64,000 nucleotides of DNA from Devosia naphthalenivorans (GCF_003056355.1 NZ_PYVW01000002.1:124001-188000); one strand, 5' to 3'. Positions 43,754 to 53,112 are shown, counted from the first letter of the stretch. The notes: generated from the letters alone by a model not told the origin. Made by a program: numbers and translations.

Positions 43754-44515
43754 CTAACTGGTTAATACGGCCGTGTCGCGATCATAGGTGCGCATGGCGC
43801 GATGGGGCATGCCGCCATCCATGAACTCGGGACCGAAGGCGGCAAAGCCGAGCTTTTCGTACATGGCGAGCTTGTCGGACTGCGCCGTCAGGTAGAAGCG
43901 ATCGCGCCCGCCGGCACGCGCATGATCCATGGCAGCCAGCATCAGCCGTTTAGCAATGCCGCGGCCGCGGAAGGCCTGGCGCACGGCGACGCGGCCGATC
44001 TTGTGGTGTTCGGGCTTGTCAATGAGGCGCAGCGTGCCGACCACTTCACCCTCGGCAATGGCAACGAAGTGAGTGGCGGTCATATCGTCGGCGTCGTGTT
44101 CGTCCTCTTCGGGCACTTTTTGTTCCCAGACAAAGACTTCCCGCCGCAGCGCGAAGGCGGCGTTGCACAGGGTCGAAAAGGGCGGGGTGATGAGGATGGT
44201 GACGGACATGGGGATCAGATTAGCTGAGGAGGTGATGGTATAGTGTCGCGGCAGGCCGGCGGTAACGCGGGCCCAAGCCGAGGCGCCGGCGCGCCGCTGA
44301 TGGGCATCGAAGGCGGCCTGGTCGACGAACAGTTCGCAGACCAGAAACCGGGTCGGGTCCTCGGTACTGGGTACGACCTCGAAACTGATGCAGCCGGGCT
44401 CGGCGCGCGTCAAGGCGATATGATCCGGCAGAGCCTGGGTGACGGCAGCCAGCCGGTCGGGAGGCACTTCCAGATAACCGGTCAACTGCACCTGACCCGT
44501 ATTGGTCGATGCCAT
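43754..44515 (-). CDS. Fusion of ABM monooxygenase-like domain and GNAT acetyltransferase
   Basis: 253 residues in one uninterrupted frame. Residues 1-97 form an antibiotic-biosynthesis-monooxygenase (ABM) ferredoxin-like fold (LTRAEPGCISFEVVPSTEDP, LVCELFVDQAAFDAHQ). From about 103 a GNAT domain begins (FALRREVFVWEQKVPEEDE, then VAVRQAFRGRGIAKRLML with the acetyl-CoA loop RGRGIA, and FYLTAQSDKLAMYEKLGF), ElaA-like. No ribosome binding site precedes the internal ATG, favouring a real fusion. The start is 2 bp after the flhA stop, so translation is probably coupled. Substrates unknown. Confidence 0.82.
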   Translation of the reverse strand: MASTNTGQVQLTGYLEVPPDRLAAVTQALPDHIALTRAEPGCISFEVVPSTEDPTRFLVCELFVDQAAFDAHQRRAGASAWARVTAGLPRHYTITSSANLIPMSVTILITPPFSTLCNAAFALRREVFVWEQKVPEEDEHDADDMTATHFVAIAEGEVVGTLRLIDKPEHHKIGRVAVRQAFRGRGIAKRLMLAAMDHARAGGRDRFYLTAQSDKLAMYEKLGFAAFGPEFMDGGMPHRAMRTYDRDTAVLTS

Positions 44516-44517
44516 AG

Positions 44518-46653
44518 TCAGACGCTTCCCACGGTCTTGAGGCGGATGCGGGGGTGGACCTCGTTCTGGCTCATGACGACGGTTTGCGGGCGGAAACGCT
44601 CGATGATGGAGCGGACATGGGGGCGGATGCCGGGCGAGGTGATGAGCACGGGCAGTTCACCCATCTGGGCGGCGCGTTCGAAGGCTTGCTGCACGGCACC
44701 GATGAATTGCTGCAGGCGCGAGGGTGCCATGGCCAGGTGCCGGTGATCGCCTTCGCCCACCATGGCTTCGGCGAAATCGCGCTCCCATTGGGGCGACAGG
44801 GTCAGGAGCGGCAGATTGCCGTCGGGGCCAAGATTGGCGGCACACAACTGGCGGGCGAGGCGCGAGCGGACGTGCTCCGCAATGACCTGCACCGGGCGGC
44901 CGGGCGCCGCGATTTCGGCGACGGCTTCAAGGATGCTCGACAGGTCGCGGATCGAGATGCGCTCGTTGAGGAGGGTCTGGAGCACGCGCTGCAGGCCCGA
45001 GACGGTGATGAGGCCGGGGACGATGTCCTCGACGAGCTTTTGCTGTTCCTTGGAGAGGCCGGCGAGAAGGGACTGCACATTGGCGTAGCTGAGAAGGTCC
45101 GCAACGTTGGCTTTGAGCACCTCGGTCAAATGGGTGGAGATGACCGTGGATGGATCGATGATGGACAGGCCGCGCAGTTCGGCTTCGTCGCGCAGGGCGG
45201 GCTCGATCCACGTGGCGGGCAGCCCGAACGTGGGTTCAGTGGTGTGGTGGCCGGGCAGATCGATCTTGTTGCCGTAGGGGTCCATCACCATGAGCTGGTT
45301 GGCGTAGATCTCGCCGGCGCCGGCTTCGACTTCCTTGATGCGCACCTTGTAGGCATTGGGCTCGAGCTGCATGTTGTCGAGGATGCGCACGGGCGGCATG
45401 ATGAAGCCCAGTTCGGCCGCAAGCTGGCGGCGCAGGGCCTTGATCTGCTCGGTGAGGCGGTCACTGCCGTTCTCGTCTTCCTTGACGAGGGCGAGGAGGC
45501 CGTAGCCCAGCTCGAGCTTGAGCTCGTCGATCTTGAGGCTATCGGTGATCGGGGCTTCCCCAGGCGGGGTGGCGCCGGGGGCGCCGGGTTGCGATGCGGC
45601 TTTGGTAAGGGCGGTGGCGGCTTCGGCCGTTTGCCTTGTGTCCTTGCTGCGCGCGGCGCGCCAGGCGACATAGCCAACGCCGCCGGCCAGCGCCATGAAC
45701 GGGAGAAACGGCATGCCCGGCAGGAAGGCCAGCGCGCCCATGACGGCCGATGACATGCCAAGCGCACGGGGATAGCCGGTGAATTGGGCGGAGAGGGCCT
45801 TGTCGGCCGAGCCGGTGACGCCGGATTTGGACACGAGGATACCGGCGGCAGTGGAGACGATCAGCGCCGGGATCTGAGAGACAAGGCCATCGCCGATGGT
45901 GAGCAGGGTATAGACGTTGCCGGCTTCCTGGAAGGAGAGGCCCTCCTGCATCACGCCGATCAGAATGCCGGCAGATACGTTGATGAAGGTGATGATGAGG
46001 CCGGCAATGGCGTCGCCGCGCACGAATTTGGAGGCGCCGTCCATGTTGCCGAAGAAGGCGCTTTCGCCTTCCAGCTCGGCGCGGCGGCGCTTGGCGGTGT
46101 CTTCGTCGATCAGGCCGGCCGAGAGGTCGGCGTCGATGGCCATCTGCTTGCCGGGCATGGCGTCGAGGCTGAAGCGGGCGGCAACTTCAGCGATACGGCC
46201 AGAGCCCTTGGTGATGACGATGAAGTTCACGATCACGAGGATGATGAACACCACGAGGCCGATGACGAAATTGCCGCGCGTGACGAAATTTCCGAAGGCC
46301 TCGATGACGTGACCGGCGGCGTGGGTGCCTTCGTGACCATCGGAGAGGATCAGGCGGGTGGTGGCCAGGTTCAGGCCCAGCCGCAGCATGGTAGCGATCA
46401 AAAGGACGGTCGGGAAGGACGAGAATTCGAGCGGCTTCTGGATGAACAGGGCCGTCATCAGGATCATCACGGAGAAGACGATCGAGATGGCGAGCAGGCC
46501 GTCCACAAGCAGCGCCGGCATGGGCACGATGAGGATGACGATGAGCCCCATGACACCGGCGGCAAGCGCGATGTCGCCGGAACGCAGGAGGTCGACCACC
46601 GAAGATGGGGTGGGAATCTTGAACTTTGCGTGCTGGCTGGGGAGGTCGGTCAT
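44518..46653 (-). CDS. flhA: Flagellar export gate protein FlhA
   Basis: 711 residues. N-terminal half has about eight membrane helices (LAAGVMGLIVILIVPMPALLVDG, VIGLVVFIILVIVNFIVIT), then the FHIPEP-family loop RIAEVAARFSLDAMPGKQMAIDADL, an FHIPEP signature. The cytoplasmic C-terminal domain (about 350-711) binds chaperones and substrates. Central component of the export gate with FlhB and FliPQR, which are not in this window. Start ATG 46653. It is the last flagellar gene of the fliF operon, 120 bp after flbD, with an 87-bp palindromic repeat between. Confidence 0.96.
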   Translation of the reverse strand: MTDLPSQHAKFKIPTPSSVVDLLRSGDIALAAGVMGLIVILIVPMPALLVDGLLAISIVFSVMILMTALFIQKPLEFSSFPTVLLIATMLRLGLNLATTRLILSDGHEGTHAAGHVIEAFGNFVTRGNFVIGLVVFIILVIVNFIVITKGSGRIAEVAARFSLDAMPGKQMAIDADLSAGLIDEDTAKRRRAELEGESAFFGNMDGASKFVRGDAIAGLIITFINVSAGILIGVMQEGLSFQEAGNVYTLLTIGDGLVSQIPALIVSTAAGILVSKSGVTGSADKALSAQFTGYPRALGMSSAVMGALAFLPGMPFLPFMALAGGVGYVAWRAARSKDTRQTAEAATALTKAASQPGAPGATPPGEAPITDSLKIDELKLELGYGLLALVKEDENGSDRLTEQIKALRRQLAAELGFIMPPVRILDNMQLEPNAYKVRIKEVEAGAGEIYANQLMVMDPYGNKIDLPGHHTTEPTFGLPATWIEPALRDEAELRGLSIIDPSTVISTHLTEVLKANVADLLSYANVQSLLAGLSKEQQKLVEDIVPGLITVSGLQRVLQTLLNERISIRDLSSILEAVAEIAAPGRPVQVIAEHVRSRLARQLCAANLGPDGNLPLLTLSPQWERDFAEAMVGEGDHRHLAMAPSRLQQFIGAVQQAFERAAQMGELPVLITSPGIRPHVRSIIERFRPQTVVMSQNEVHPRIRLKTVGSV

Positions 46654-46670
46654 GGGGTGGTTGTCCGAGT

Positions 46671-46757
46671 AGACCTCATCCTGAGCCCGTCGAAGGACGG
46701 GGTCGTGGCACCATGGTGGGCACGACCTCGTGGTTCGACAGGCTCACCATGAGGTCT
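46671..46757. repeat. 87-bp palindromic repeat, family 2, copy 1
   Basis: Perfect 9-bp terminal inverted repeats AGACCTCAT (46671-46679) and ATGAGGTCT (46749-46757). An internal hairpin GGTCGTG (46701-46707) / CACGACC (46721-46727) is also perfect. The strings CTCATCCTGA and TGGTTCGACAGGCTCACCAT are shared with the copy at 57091-57194. Confidence 0.85.
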
Positions 46758-46772
46758 ACGGGGGGATTTCAT

Positions 46773-48140
46773 CTATGCCACGTTCCGCCGTTCGCCGGGG
46801 TCGGGCACGTTGGTGCCTTCGTCGGCGTATTGGTTGAGCTTATTGCGCAGGGTGCGGATGGAGATGCCCAGGATGTTGGCGGCATGGGTGCGGTTACCCA
46901 GGGTATGATCGAGGGTGTCGAGGATCAGGTCGCGCTCGACGTCGGCCACGGTGCGGCCGACAAGGGCCGCGGACATGGTTTGGGCAGTTTGCGCCAACTG
47001 CGCGGAGAGTGAACTGGCGGCGGCGACTTCGGTGAGGCCCATGCCGTCGGGCAGCACGATTGCGTCGGGGCCGATGACACTGCCGGAGGACAGGAGCACC
47101 GCGCGATGGAGGGTGTTTTCCAGTTCGCGCACATTGCCCGGCCAGGGCGCCTTGATGAGGGCATCGCAGGCGTCGGGAGAGAGCGTGCGGGTGGGCAGGC
47201 CGTTGGCCTTGGCGTATTTGGCGACGAAGTGCTCGGACAGCGCCAGGATGTCGCCGGGGCGATCGCGCAGGGCGGGAAGTTTCAGGTTGATGACGTTGAG
47301 GCGAAACAGCAGGTCCTCACGGAAACTGCCTTCGCGGACGGCTTCGCTGAGGTTGCGGTTGGAGGTGGCGAGGATGCGGATATCGACCGGCACGGGCTTG
47401 CCGCCGCCGACGCGATCGATCAGGCGCTCCTGGATGGCGCGCAGCAGCTTGGCCTGAAGGCGCACGTCCATTTCAGAAATTTCATCAAGCAGCAGGGTGC
47501 CGCCCGAGGCTTCCTCGAACTTGCCGATGCGGCGGGCGACGGCGCCGGTGAAGGCACCCTTTTCGTGGCCGAAGAGTTCGGATTCGAGCAGCGCTTCGGG
47601 GATGGCGGCGCAGTTGACCGAGATGAACGGCTTGTTGGCGCGCTTGGAGCGGGCGTGAACGTATTTGGCGATGACTTCCTTGCCGGTGCCGCTTTCGCCA
47701 GTGATCAGGATCGAGGCGTCGGATGGGGCGACCTGGTCGGCCATGCGGACGACACGCTGCATGGCTGGATCGCGGAACAGGAAATCGGAGCTTTCCCGGG
47801 CGACCGCGGCGATGACGGCTGCGATCAGTTCGGCGTCGGGGGGCAGGGGGATATATTCCTTGGCGCCGGCGCGGATGGCATTGACGGCGGCGGCGGCATT
47901 GGCTTCGACGCCACAGGCAACCACGGGAATGGCGATGCGCTCGGCTTCCAGCCCGGAGATCAGCCCGGCAATGTCCATCAGCACGTCGCACAGCAGGAGG
48001 TCGGCACCACGGCCGGCGCGCAGGGCGGCCAGCGCGATCTCGACCGACGGCGCATGGGCAACCTTGGCCCCGCCATTGATCGCCATCACGGTGGCTTCGC
48101 TCAATTGCCCCTCAAGGGCACCGATGATCAGCAGACGCAT
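46773..48140 (-). CDS. flbD: Sigma-54-dependent transcriptional regulator FlbD
   Basis: 455 residues. N-terminal receiver-like domain (1-115) with an atypical acidic pocket, central AAA+ domain with Walker A GESGTGKE (148-155), the sigma-54 contact loop GAFTGA (195-200) and Walker B GTLLLDEISEMD, and a C-terminal Fis-type helix-turn-helix (RTHAANILGISIRTLRNKL). In Caulobacter FlbD activates late flagellar genes with sigma-54 and represses fliF. Order fliF-fliG-fliH-fliN-flbD matches that operon. The receiver lacks a clear DD pair (LLIIGALEG), as in FlbD, which needs no phosphorylation. Confidence 0.93.
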   Translation of the reverse strand: MRLLIIGALEGQLSEATVMAINGGAKVAHAPSVEIALAALRAGRGADLLLCDVLMDIAGLISGLEAERIAIPVVACGVEANAAAAVNAIRAGAKEYIPLPPDAELIAAVIAAVARESSDFLFRDPAMQRVVRMADQVAPSDASILITGESGTGKEVIAKYVHARSKRANKPFISVNCAAIPEALLESELFGHEKGAFTGAVARRIGKFEEASGGTLLLDEISEMDVRLQAKLLRAIQERLIDRVGGGKPVPVDIRILATSNRNLSEAVREGSFREDLLFRLNVINLKLPALRDRPGDILALSEHFVAKYAKANGLPTRTLSPDACDALIKAPWPGNVRELENTLHRAVLLSSGSVIGPDAIVLPDGMGLTEVAAASSLSAQLAQTAQTMSAALVGRTVADVERDLILDTLDHTLGNRTHAANILGISIRTLRNKLNQYADEGTNVPDPGERRNVA

Positions 48141-48151
48141 CCTCGCCTCCC

Positions 48152-48499
48152 TTATTGTGGTTTGATGATTTCAGTCATGGTGACGCCGAGCTTGCCATCG
48201 ACCAGCACGATTTCGCCACGTGCCACGAGGCGCTCGTTGATGAAGATTTCCACCGCTTCGCCAACCTGGCGATCCAGTTCGATCACCGTGCCGGTATCGA
48301 GCTTGAGCAGGGCGCTGACAGGCATCTTGGTGCGGCCGAGCACGACCGATATGCGAACGGGGACGTCGAATACCGCTTCCAGATCGGCGGCGGTGCGTTC
48401 GATATAGCTGTCGGGACCGGCGCCCTTGCCGGCGGGGGACATTTCTTCAAAAGTCATGTTTTCACGGGTAGTGATGTCGTCGGGATCGGAAGCGCTCAA
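48152..48499 (-). CDS. fliN: Flagellar motor switch protein FliN
   Basis: 115 residues: a variable acidic N-terminus and a SpoA (FliN/FliM C-terminal) domain from about residue 40 (FDVPVRISVVLGRTKMPVSALL, GTVIELDRQVGEAVEIFINERLVARGEIVLVDGKLGV). Forms the lower part of the C-ring with FliM and FliG. Its start overlaps the fliH stop by 4 bp. Confidence 0.94.
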   Translation of the reverse strand: MSASDPDDITTRENMTFEEMSPAGKGAGPDSYIERTAADLEAVFDVPVRISVVLGRTKMPVSALLKLDTGTVIELDRQVGEAVEIFINERLVARGEIVLVDGKLGVTMTEIIKPQ

Positions 48500-49152
48500 T
48501 GGCCGCTCTCCTGTTGATTGTCCCGGCCGCGGGCGGCGGCCAGGAAGGCCATGATCTTGCGATCGATGTCCTTGGAAATTTCGCCGATGTCACGGACGAG
48601 GCCACCATCGACCCATTCGAGCTTGCCATCGCCCAGGCGCACATCGGGGTCGCCCATGACGATCAGCCGGCCGGAAAAGCCGGAGGTGTGCATGTGGGCG
48701 GTGGCGATGTCGCGGATCTCGTCGGCAATGGCGGGATTGCAGCGCACGACCAGGTGCGGTACCCCGCCCAGGCTTTGCATGCACTCGGCAATGAGGGCTT
48801 CAAGCTCGACGGTGGGATGGCGGGCGAGAAGGTGCAGTGCCAGCTTGCGTCCGATGCTGGCGGCCATTTCGATCGCCTCGCGCTTGGCGGCAAGGCTCGC
48901 ATCATCGAGCGCTGCAACCATTTCCGCGGTCTGGGTCGCCAAGGTGCCTGCCGCCGCCGCAAGGGTCTGGGCGGCCATGGAGGCTGCGTTACGCTCACCG
49001 GCGGCCAGGCCTTCTGCGTAGGCATCCTCGCGGGCCTGGGCGACCAATTGGGCGACCAGTTCCTCGGGCACGGTCGGCGCTGGCGGCGCTGACGGGATGG
49101 TGCGCTGGCCCAGATCGAGATCGAAGGTGAAGCGGGCGGGTTGAGCCATCAT
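48496..49152 (-). CDS. fliH: Flagellar assembly protein FliH (FlbE)
   Basis: 218 residues, start ATG 49152 (a second ATG follows directly). Proline-rich N-terminus, a long helix with A/E-rich repeats ([19 protein letters not shown]), and a C-terminal domain containing [14 protein letters not shown] and [18 protein letters not shown], as in FliH/FlbE of alphaproteobacteria. Regulates the FliI ATPase and links it to the C-ring. Low sequence conservation; the call rests on helix pattern and place between fliG and fliN. Overlaps both neighbours by 4 bp. Confidence 0.85.
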   Translation of the reverse strand: MMAQPARFTFDLDLGQRTIPSAPPAPTVPEELVAQLVAQAREDAYAEGLAAGERNAASMAAQTLAAAAGTLATQTAEMVAALDDASLAAKREAIEMAASIGRKLALHLLARHPTVELEALIAECMQSLGGVPHLVVRCNPAIADEIRDIATAHMHTSGFSGRLIVMGDPDVRLGDGKLEWVDGGLVRDIGEISKDIDRKIMAFLAAARGRDNQQESGH

Positions 49153-50225
49153 GCCACCATCTGATCGTCGGCCTTGGACTTCATGATCATGATTTCGCCC
49201 TTGGCTGCCAGATCCTTGGCGGTCGAAACCATGCGCCCCTGGGCTTCGTCCACGTCCTTGAGGCGGACGGGGCCCATGGCCTCCATGTCATCCTTCAGCA
49301 GCTTGGCGGTGCGGGCCGACATGTTGCTGTAGAAGGTTTCCTTGAGGCCTTCATTGGCGCCCTTGAGCGCCAGGGCGAGTTCACGCTTGTCCATTCTGGT
49401 GAGCAGGGTCTGGATCGCCGAAGCTTCCAGCTTGCCCAGATCCTCGAAGGTGAACATCAGCGACTTGATGCGCTCGGCATCGTCGCGATTGTGTTCTTCG
49501 AGCGTAGTGATGAAGCGTGCTTCGGTTTGGCGGTCGAAGCTGTTGAAGATCTCCGCCATCTGCTCGTGACTGTCGCGGCGCTTGGAATGGTTGAGGGTCG
49601 ACATGAATTCCGTGCGCAGCGTGGTCTCGATTTTTTCCAGAATCTCCTTTTGAACGGGATCGAGGCCCAGCATGCGCTGGACCACATCCATTGCGAGTTC
49701 CTCCGGCAGGACGGCCAGGACCTTGGAGGCATGATCGGTGGCGATCTTGGAGAGCACCACGGCGATGGTTTGGGGATATTCGTTCTTGAGATAGGCGGCG
49801 AGCACGTCGGCCTGCACGTTGGAAAGCTTTTCCCACATGTTGCGGCCTGCGGGACCACGGATCTCTTCCATGATGGAATCGACCTTTTCCTGAGACAGGA
49901 AGCTCAGGAGCAGGCGTTCAGTGCTGTCGGTATTGCCCGAGAGCGACCCATTGGAGGTGATGGTGGTGACGAACTCGATCATGAGATCGTCCAGCATTTC
50001 CTGGGTGATGGGCCCAAGGCGCACCATGGCGCGGCTGAGTTGCTTGACCTCGAGTTCGTCCAATTCGTCGAAGATGGGCTTGCCATAGTCGGGACCCAGG
50101 GCCAGCAGCAGGGCCGCGGCCTTTTCGTCGCCGGTCAAGACGCGCTGGTTGCTGGTATCGCCAACAATGAGTTGCTTGGGGGCGTTGGCGTCCGGAACCT
50201 GGGTGGATTGGGAAACGAGGGCCAT
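49149..50225 (-). CDS. fliG: Flagellar motor switch protein FliG
   Basis: 358 residues with all three FliG domains; [20 protein letters not shown] at the start, GVxx-type middle domain [21 protein letters not shown], and C-terminal [34 protein letters not shown] that interacts with the stator. Charged torque residues in that segment are present. Located 5 bp after fliF. Confidence 0.96.
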   Translation of the reverse strand: MALVSQSTQVPDANAPKQLIVGDTSNQRVLTGDEKAAALLLALGPDYGKPIFDELDELEVKQLSRAMVRLGPITQEMLDDLMIEFVTTITSNGSLSGNTDSTERLLLSFLSQEKVDSIMEEIRGPAGRNMWEKLSNVQADVLAAYLKNEYPQTIAVVLSKIATDHASKVLAVLPEELAMDVVQRMLGLDPVQKEILEKIETTLRTEFMSTLNHSKRRDSHEQMAEIFNSFDRQTEARFITTLEEHNRDDAERIKSLMFTFEDLGKLEASAIQTLLTRMDKRELALALKGANEGLKETFYSNMSARTAKLLKDDMEAMGPVRLKDVDEAQGRMVSTAKDLAAKGEIMIMKSKADDQMVA

Positions 50226-50230
50226 GGCGG

Positions 50231-51859
50231 TTACGCTGCGTTACTGAGCCAGTCGCGCACGATCAGCGCGGCCTGGCGGGGGTTTTCTTCAACAAGGGTG
50301 CCGACGGTCTTGAGCGTCTGCAGCTGCGTTTCGCCCATGGATTTGGCATTGGCGACCCAAGCCGGGGTCTTGTCGCGGTCCTGCTCTTCCGGTTCGTCGC
50401 TGATAACCAGGCCATTGGCCGACAGAACGCCGTGATGGCCAAGCTCGGCGGCGCTGGGCAGGGCGAGCGGCTTGGTTTCGGGCGTCAGCACCTTCTTGAG
50501 CAGCGGGCGCATGACAAAGAACACCAGGGCCAGGGCGATCAGCAGGGTCACGGCCATTTCGGCGCCGTTCATCAGATCGTCGCGGGTGAAATCGAGCAGG
50601 CCGCCAGCGGCGTCAGTGCCCGGAACAGCCAGTTCGGGACGCTCGGCGAATTGCAGGTTTACCACCTGGACCGTGTCGCCACGCGCTTCCGAATAGCCGA
50701 CGGCGGAGCGCACCAGCGTGAGGATTTGCGCCACTTCCTCAGCCGAACGCGGCGAATAGGTCGAATTGCCCTCGGCGTCGGTGGTGTAGACCCCATCGAT
50801 CACTGCAGCGACCGAGAGGCGCTTGAGGGCGCCGGCTTCGGTGACGGCGGTCTGGGTGGTCTTGGAAATCTCGTAATTGGTGACTTCTTCGGTGGAGCTG
50901 CCCTGATCGGTGGGGCCGGTGCCGGCGTTTTGGGAAGCGCCGGGCAATTCGTTGGCAACGGTCACCTGGCCATCGGCGCCATTGGTGAGGTTCTGCGATT
51001 CGCGGGTCTGGGTGGAGCGGACGACCTGACCTTCGGGGTCGAAGGTTTCCTGCGTCGTGGTCGAGCGATTGTAATCGATCTCGGCAGCAACCTCGACGCG
51101 GACCCGGCCGGCACCGACGATATTGGCCAGCATGTCCTCGACGCGGGTGCGCAGGCGATTTTCGTAACCAAGGGTGCGCTCGTCGGCTGCACCGGCCAGC
51201 GCGCCTTGCTCGTTTTCGGTACCTGACGCGAGCAAATTGCCTTGGTCATCGACGATGGAGACGCGGTTCGGGGTCAGCCCTTCGATGGCGGAGGCCACGA
51301 GGTGCTGCACGGCGCGAATTTCGCTGGCGGAAAGCTGTCCGCGTACCGCCAGGACGATAGAGGCGGATGGGTCCTTGCGCTCGCGGCGGAACAATTCGCG
51401 CTCGGGCAGGACGAGGTGGACACGGGCCGACTTGATGCGGTTGAGCGAGGTGATGGTGCGGGCCAGTTCGCCCTCAAGTGCACGGACATTGTTGATGTTC
51501 TGCACGAAGCTGGTGGCGCCCAGCGTCGATTGCTCATCGAAAATCTCGTAGCCGACCTGGCCGCGCTGCGGCAGGCCGGAGCCGGCCAGGTTCATGCGCA
51601 GGGTGGTGATCTGGTCGCGCGGCACGAGGATGGTGTCACCTTCGCCGCGCAATTCGAACGGCACGTTCTGGGTCTGGAGTTCGGCGACGATGGCGGAAGA
51701 ATCTTCCAGCGACAGGCCGCTATAGAGCGGGGCGAGGTTGGGCGTCTGCGCCCGCAGCATCAAAAAGCCGAAGAAGCCCAGCATCAGCACAGCAACGGTG
51801 GCCATGGCCGCGAGACGCGGCAGGCCTATGCGATTGATGAGCTGGGTAAGATTGTCCAC
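50231..51859 (-). CDS. fliF: Flagellar MS-ring protein FliF
   Basis: 542 residues. Membrane helix 1 about 15-36, membrane helix 2 about 430-453 ([20 protein letters not shown]), with the periplasmic ring-building motifs between: [42 protein letters not shown] and the [20 protein letters not shown] block. Cytoplasmic tail reaches FliG. Head gene of fliF-fliG-fliH-fliN-flbD-flhA. A CtrA-like box lies about 80 bp upstream of its start. Confidence 0.96.
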   Translation of the reverse strand: MDNLTQLINRIGLPRLAAMATVAVLMLGFFGFLMLRAQTPNLAPLYSGLSLEDSSAIVAELQTQNVPFELRGEGDTILVPRDQITTLRMNLAGSGLPQRGQVGYEIFDEQSTLGATSFVQNINNVRALEGELARTITSLNRIKSARVHLVLPERELFRRERKDPSASIVLAVRGQLSASEIRAVQHLVASAIEGLTPNRVSIVDDQGNLLASGTENEQGALAGAADERTLGYENRLRTRVEDMLANIVGAGRVRVEVAAEIDYNRSTTTQETFDPEGQVVRSTQTRESQNLTNGADGQVTVANELPGASQNAGTGPTDQGSSTEEVTNYEISKTTQTAVTEAGALKRLSVAAVIDGVYTTDAEGNSTYSPRSAEEVAQILTLVRSAVGYSEARGDTVQVVNLQFAERPELAVPGTDAAGGLLDFTRDDLMNGAEMAVTLLIALALVFFVMRPLLKKVLTPETKPLALPSAAELGHHGVLSANGLVISDEPEEQDRDKTPAWVANAKSMGETQLQTLKTVGTLVEENPRQAALIVRDWLSNAA

Positions 51860-51936
51860 GCTGCACTCGTTTCGGGTGTGGCCAAAGCGACGCAGGGAGC
51901 GTGGCAGCCGATGGGCAAAAATTACCTAGTAGATGG

Positions 51937-51951
51937 TAAACATTGTCTTAA
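51937..51951 (-). promoter_or_regulatory. CtrA-like box upstream of fliF
   Basis: On the minus strand TTAA-GACAATG-TTTA: exact 7-bp spacing, one mismatch in the second half of the TTAA-N7-TTAA consensus. It lies 78-92 bp before the fliF start and also faces the divergent glutathione transferase gene. CtrA activation of class II flagellar operons is established in Caulobacter. Confidence 0.6.
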
Positions 51952-52017
51952 CTATCGGTTGCTGTTTGCAAAATGGCGGCAGAAAGTGCCGGGCGAGATG
52001 AAGGAAAGGTTAGCGCA

Positions 52018-52635
52018 GTGCTGAAGATTCTGGGACGGGTGACGTCGATCAATGTGCGCAAGGTGCTTTGGGCGCTGGATGAGTTGAGGCTGCAATACGA
52101 ACGGGAGGACTGGGGTCTGCCTATTCGCGACCCGAAGGTGCCCGAGTTTCTCGCACTCAATCCGAACGGGCAGGTGCCGGTGCTGATCGAGGGCGATTTC
52201 GTGCTGTGGGAGAGCAACGCCATCCTGATCTATCTGGCCGAGCGTGAGGGTGTGCTGCTGCCGCAGCATCTGGAATCACGGGCGCTGGCGCTGCAATGGC
52301 TGGGCTGGCAGGCCTCGGAGCTCAATCCGCCGTGGGGCTATGCCGTCAATGCGCTGATCCGCAAGACGCCTGGCTATGACGATCCCGAACGGATCGCGCA
52401 TTCGATTCGCCAATGGGGCGCCAAGATGGCGTTGCTGGAGGAGCGGCTGGCCAAGGGCACGGCGTTTGTGGCGGGGGATGAATTTACGATTGCCGATATT
52501 GCGCTGGGGCTTTCGGTGCATCGCTGGATGAGCGTGCCGGCGGACAAGCCGGAATTGCCGGCGGTGGGCGAGTATTACGAGCGGTTGATGAGCCGGGAGG
52601 CGGGGGCGAGATGGATGGGGGCGGAGACGCCTTAA
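52018..52635 (+). CDS. Glutathione S-transferase family protein
   Basis: 205 residues from GTG 52018, chosen for AAGGAAAGG a dozen bases upstream; an ATG at 51973 would add a non-homologous tail. Thioredoxin-like N-terminal domain (ILGRVTSINVRKVLWALDEL, then NPNGQVPVLIEGDFVLWESNAI with the Gln-Val-Pro cis-proline and the Glu-Ser glutathione-binding pair) and a helical C-terminal domain (AGDEFTIADIALG). Conjugates or reduces with glutathione; substrate unknown. Divergent from fliF. Confidence 0.85.
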   Translation: MLKILGRVTSINVRKVLWALDELRLQYEREDWGLPIRDPKVPEFLALNPNGQVPVLIEGDFVLWESNAILIYLAEREGVLLPQHLESRALALQWLGWQASELNPPWGYAVNALIRKTPGYDDPERIAHSIRQWGAKMALLEERLAKGTAFVAGDEFTIADIALGLSVHRWMSVPADKPELPAVGEYYERLMSREAGARWMGAETP

Positions 52636-52661
52636 TTCCTAAGCTTCACCACCAAAGTGGG

Positions 52662-52681
52662 ATTCCCGCATTCGCGGGAAT
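52662..52681. repeat. Short palindrome, family 4 (ATTCCCGC / GCGGGAAT)
   Basis: Hairpin ATTCCCGC-ATTC-GCGGGAAT, the same motif as the inner palindrome at 41532-41607 and close to the repeat at 26457. It lies between the glutathione transferase and sciP. Confidence 0.65.
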
Positions 52682-52718
52682 GACGCTGTGGTGGAATTGA
52701 CCATGCGCCGCAAAACAC

Positions 52719-52747
52719 AAAGCCCGCCGGCTTGCGCTGGCGGGCTT
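52719..52747 (-). terminator. Terminator of sciP (possibly bidirectional)
   Basis: AAAGCCCGCC-AGCGCAAGCC-GGCGGGCTTT on the minus strand followed by GTGTTTTG. It ends about 20 bp after the sciP stop and also faces the end of the glutathione transferase gene. Confidence 0.8.
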
Positions 52748-52767
52748 TGATCTTGATGGAGGGCGCA

Positions 52768-53046
52768 CTAGCCTTCGCGGTAGTGCTGTATCCATGTGGT
52801 CCGCAGACCGGCCAGACCATGTTTGTCGATAGCGGCTTGCCAGTTGAGGAATTCATCGACGCTCAGAGTGTAGCGATCGCAGGCCTCTTCGAGGCTGAGC
52901 AGACCGCCGCGCACTGCTGCGACGACTTCGGCTTTACGGCGGATGACCCACCTCCGCGTATTGGCGGGGGGAAGGTCTGCAATCGTGAGCGGACTTCCGT
53001 CCGGTCCGATAACGTACTTAACGCGAGGACGCATTTGTACGGTCAT
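52768..53046 (-). CDS. sciP: CtrA inhibitor SciP (DUF1153)
   Basis: 92 residues, exactly the DUF1153 length. VKYVIGPDGSPLTIADLPP at the start and RWVIRRKAEVVAAVRGGLLSLEEACDRYTLSVDEF form a compact helix-turn-helix-like domain that in Caulobacter binds CtrA and blocks CtrA-activated transcription late in the cell cycle. Start ATG 53046. A CtrA-like box about 60 bp upstream suggests that CtrA drives its own antagonist. It sits between the fliF and flgD gene groups. Confidence 0.94.
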   Translation of the reverse strand: MTVQMRPRVKYVIGPDGSPLTIADLPPANTRRWVIRRKAEVVAAVRGGLLSLEEACDRYTLSVDEFLNWQAAIDKHGLAGLRTTWIQHYREG

Positions 53047-53097
53047 TTTACTCTCTACTCAACCTGACCATATGAGGAAGAGAGTAGGCCGTTGGCC

Positions 53098-53112
53098 TTA
53101 AAATTCAGCTAA
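53098..53112 (-). promoter_or_regulatory. CtrA-like box upstream of sciP
   Basis: Minus strand TTAG-CTGAATT-TTAA: 7-bp spacing with one mismatch (TTAG for TTAA). It lies 52-66 bp before the sciP start, a normal promoter position. The surrounding 53047-53170 stretch is AT-richer than the coding DNA. Confidence 0.55.

Noticed and set aside
44518..45753. Plus-strand frames opposite flhA and the other fli genes
   Set aside because: Long because of GC-rich codon use; all lack domains while the minus strand encodes known flagellar proteins.
52732..53067. Plus-strand frame opposite sciP
   Set aside because: The minus-strand frame is an exact-length DUF1153/SciP protein with a terminator and promoter box.
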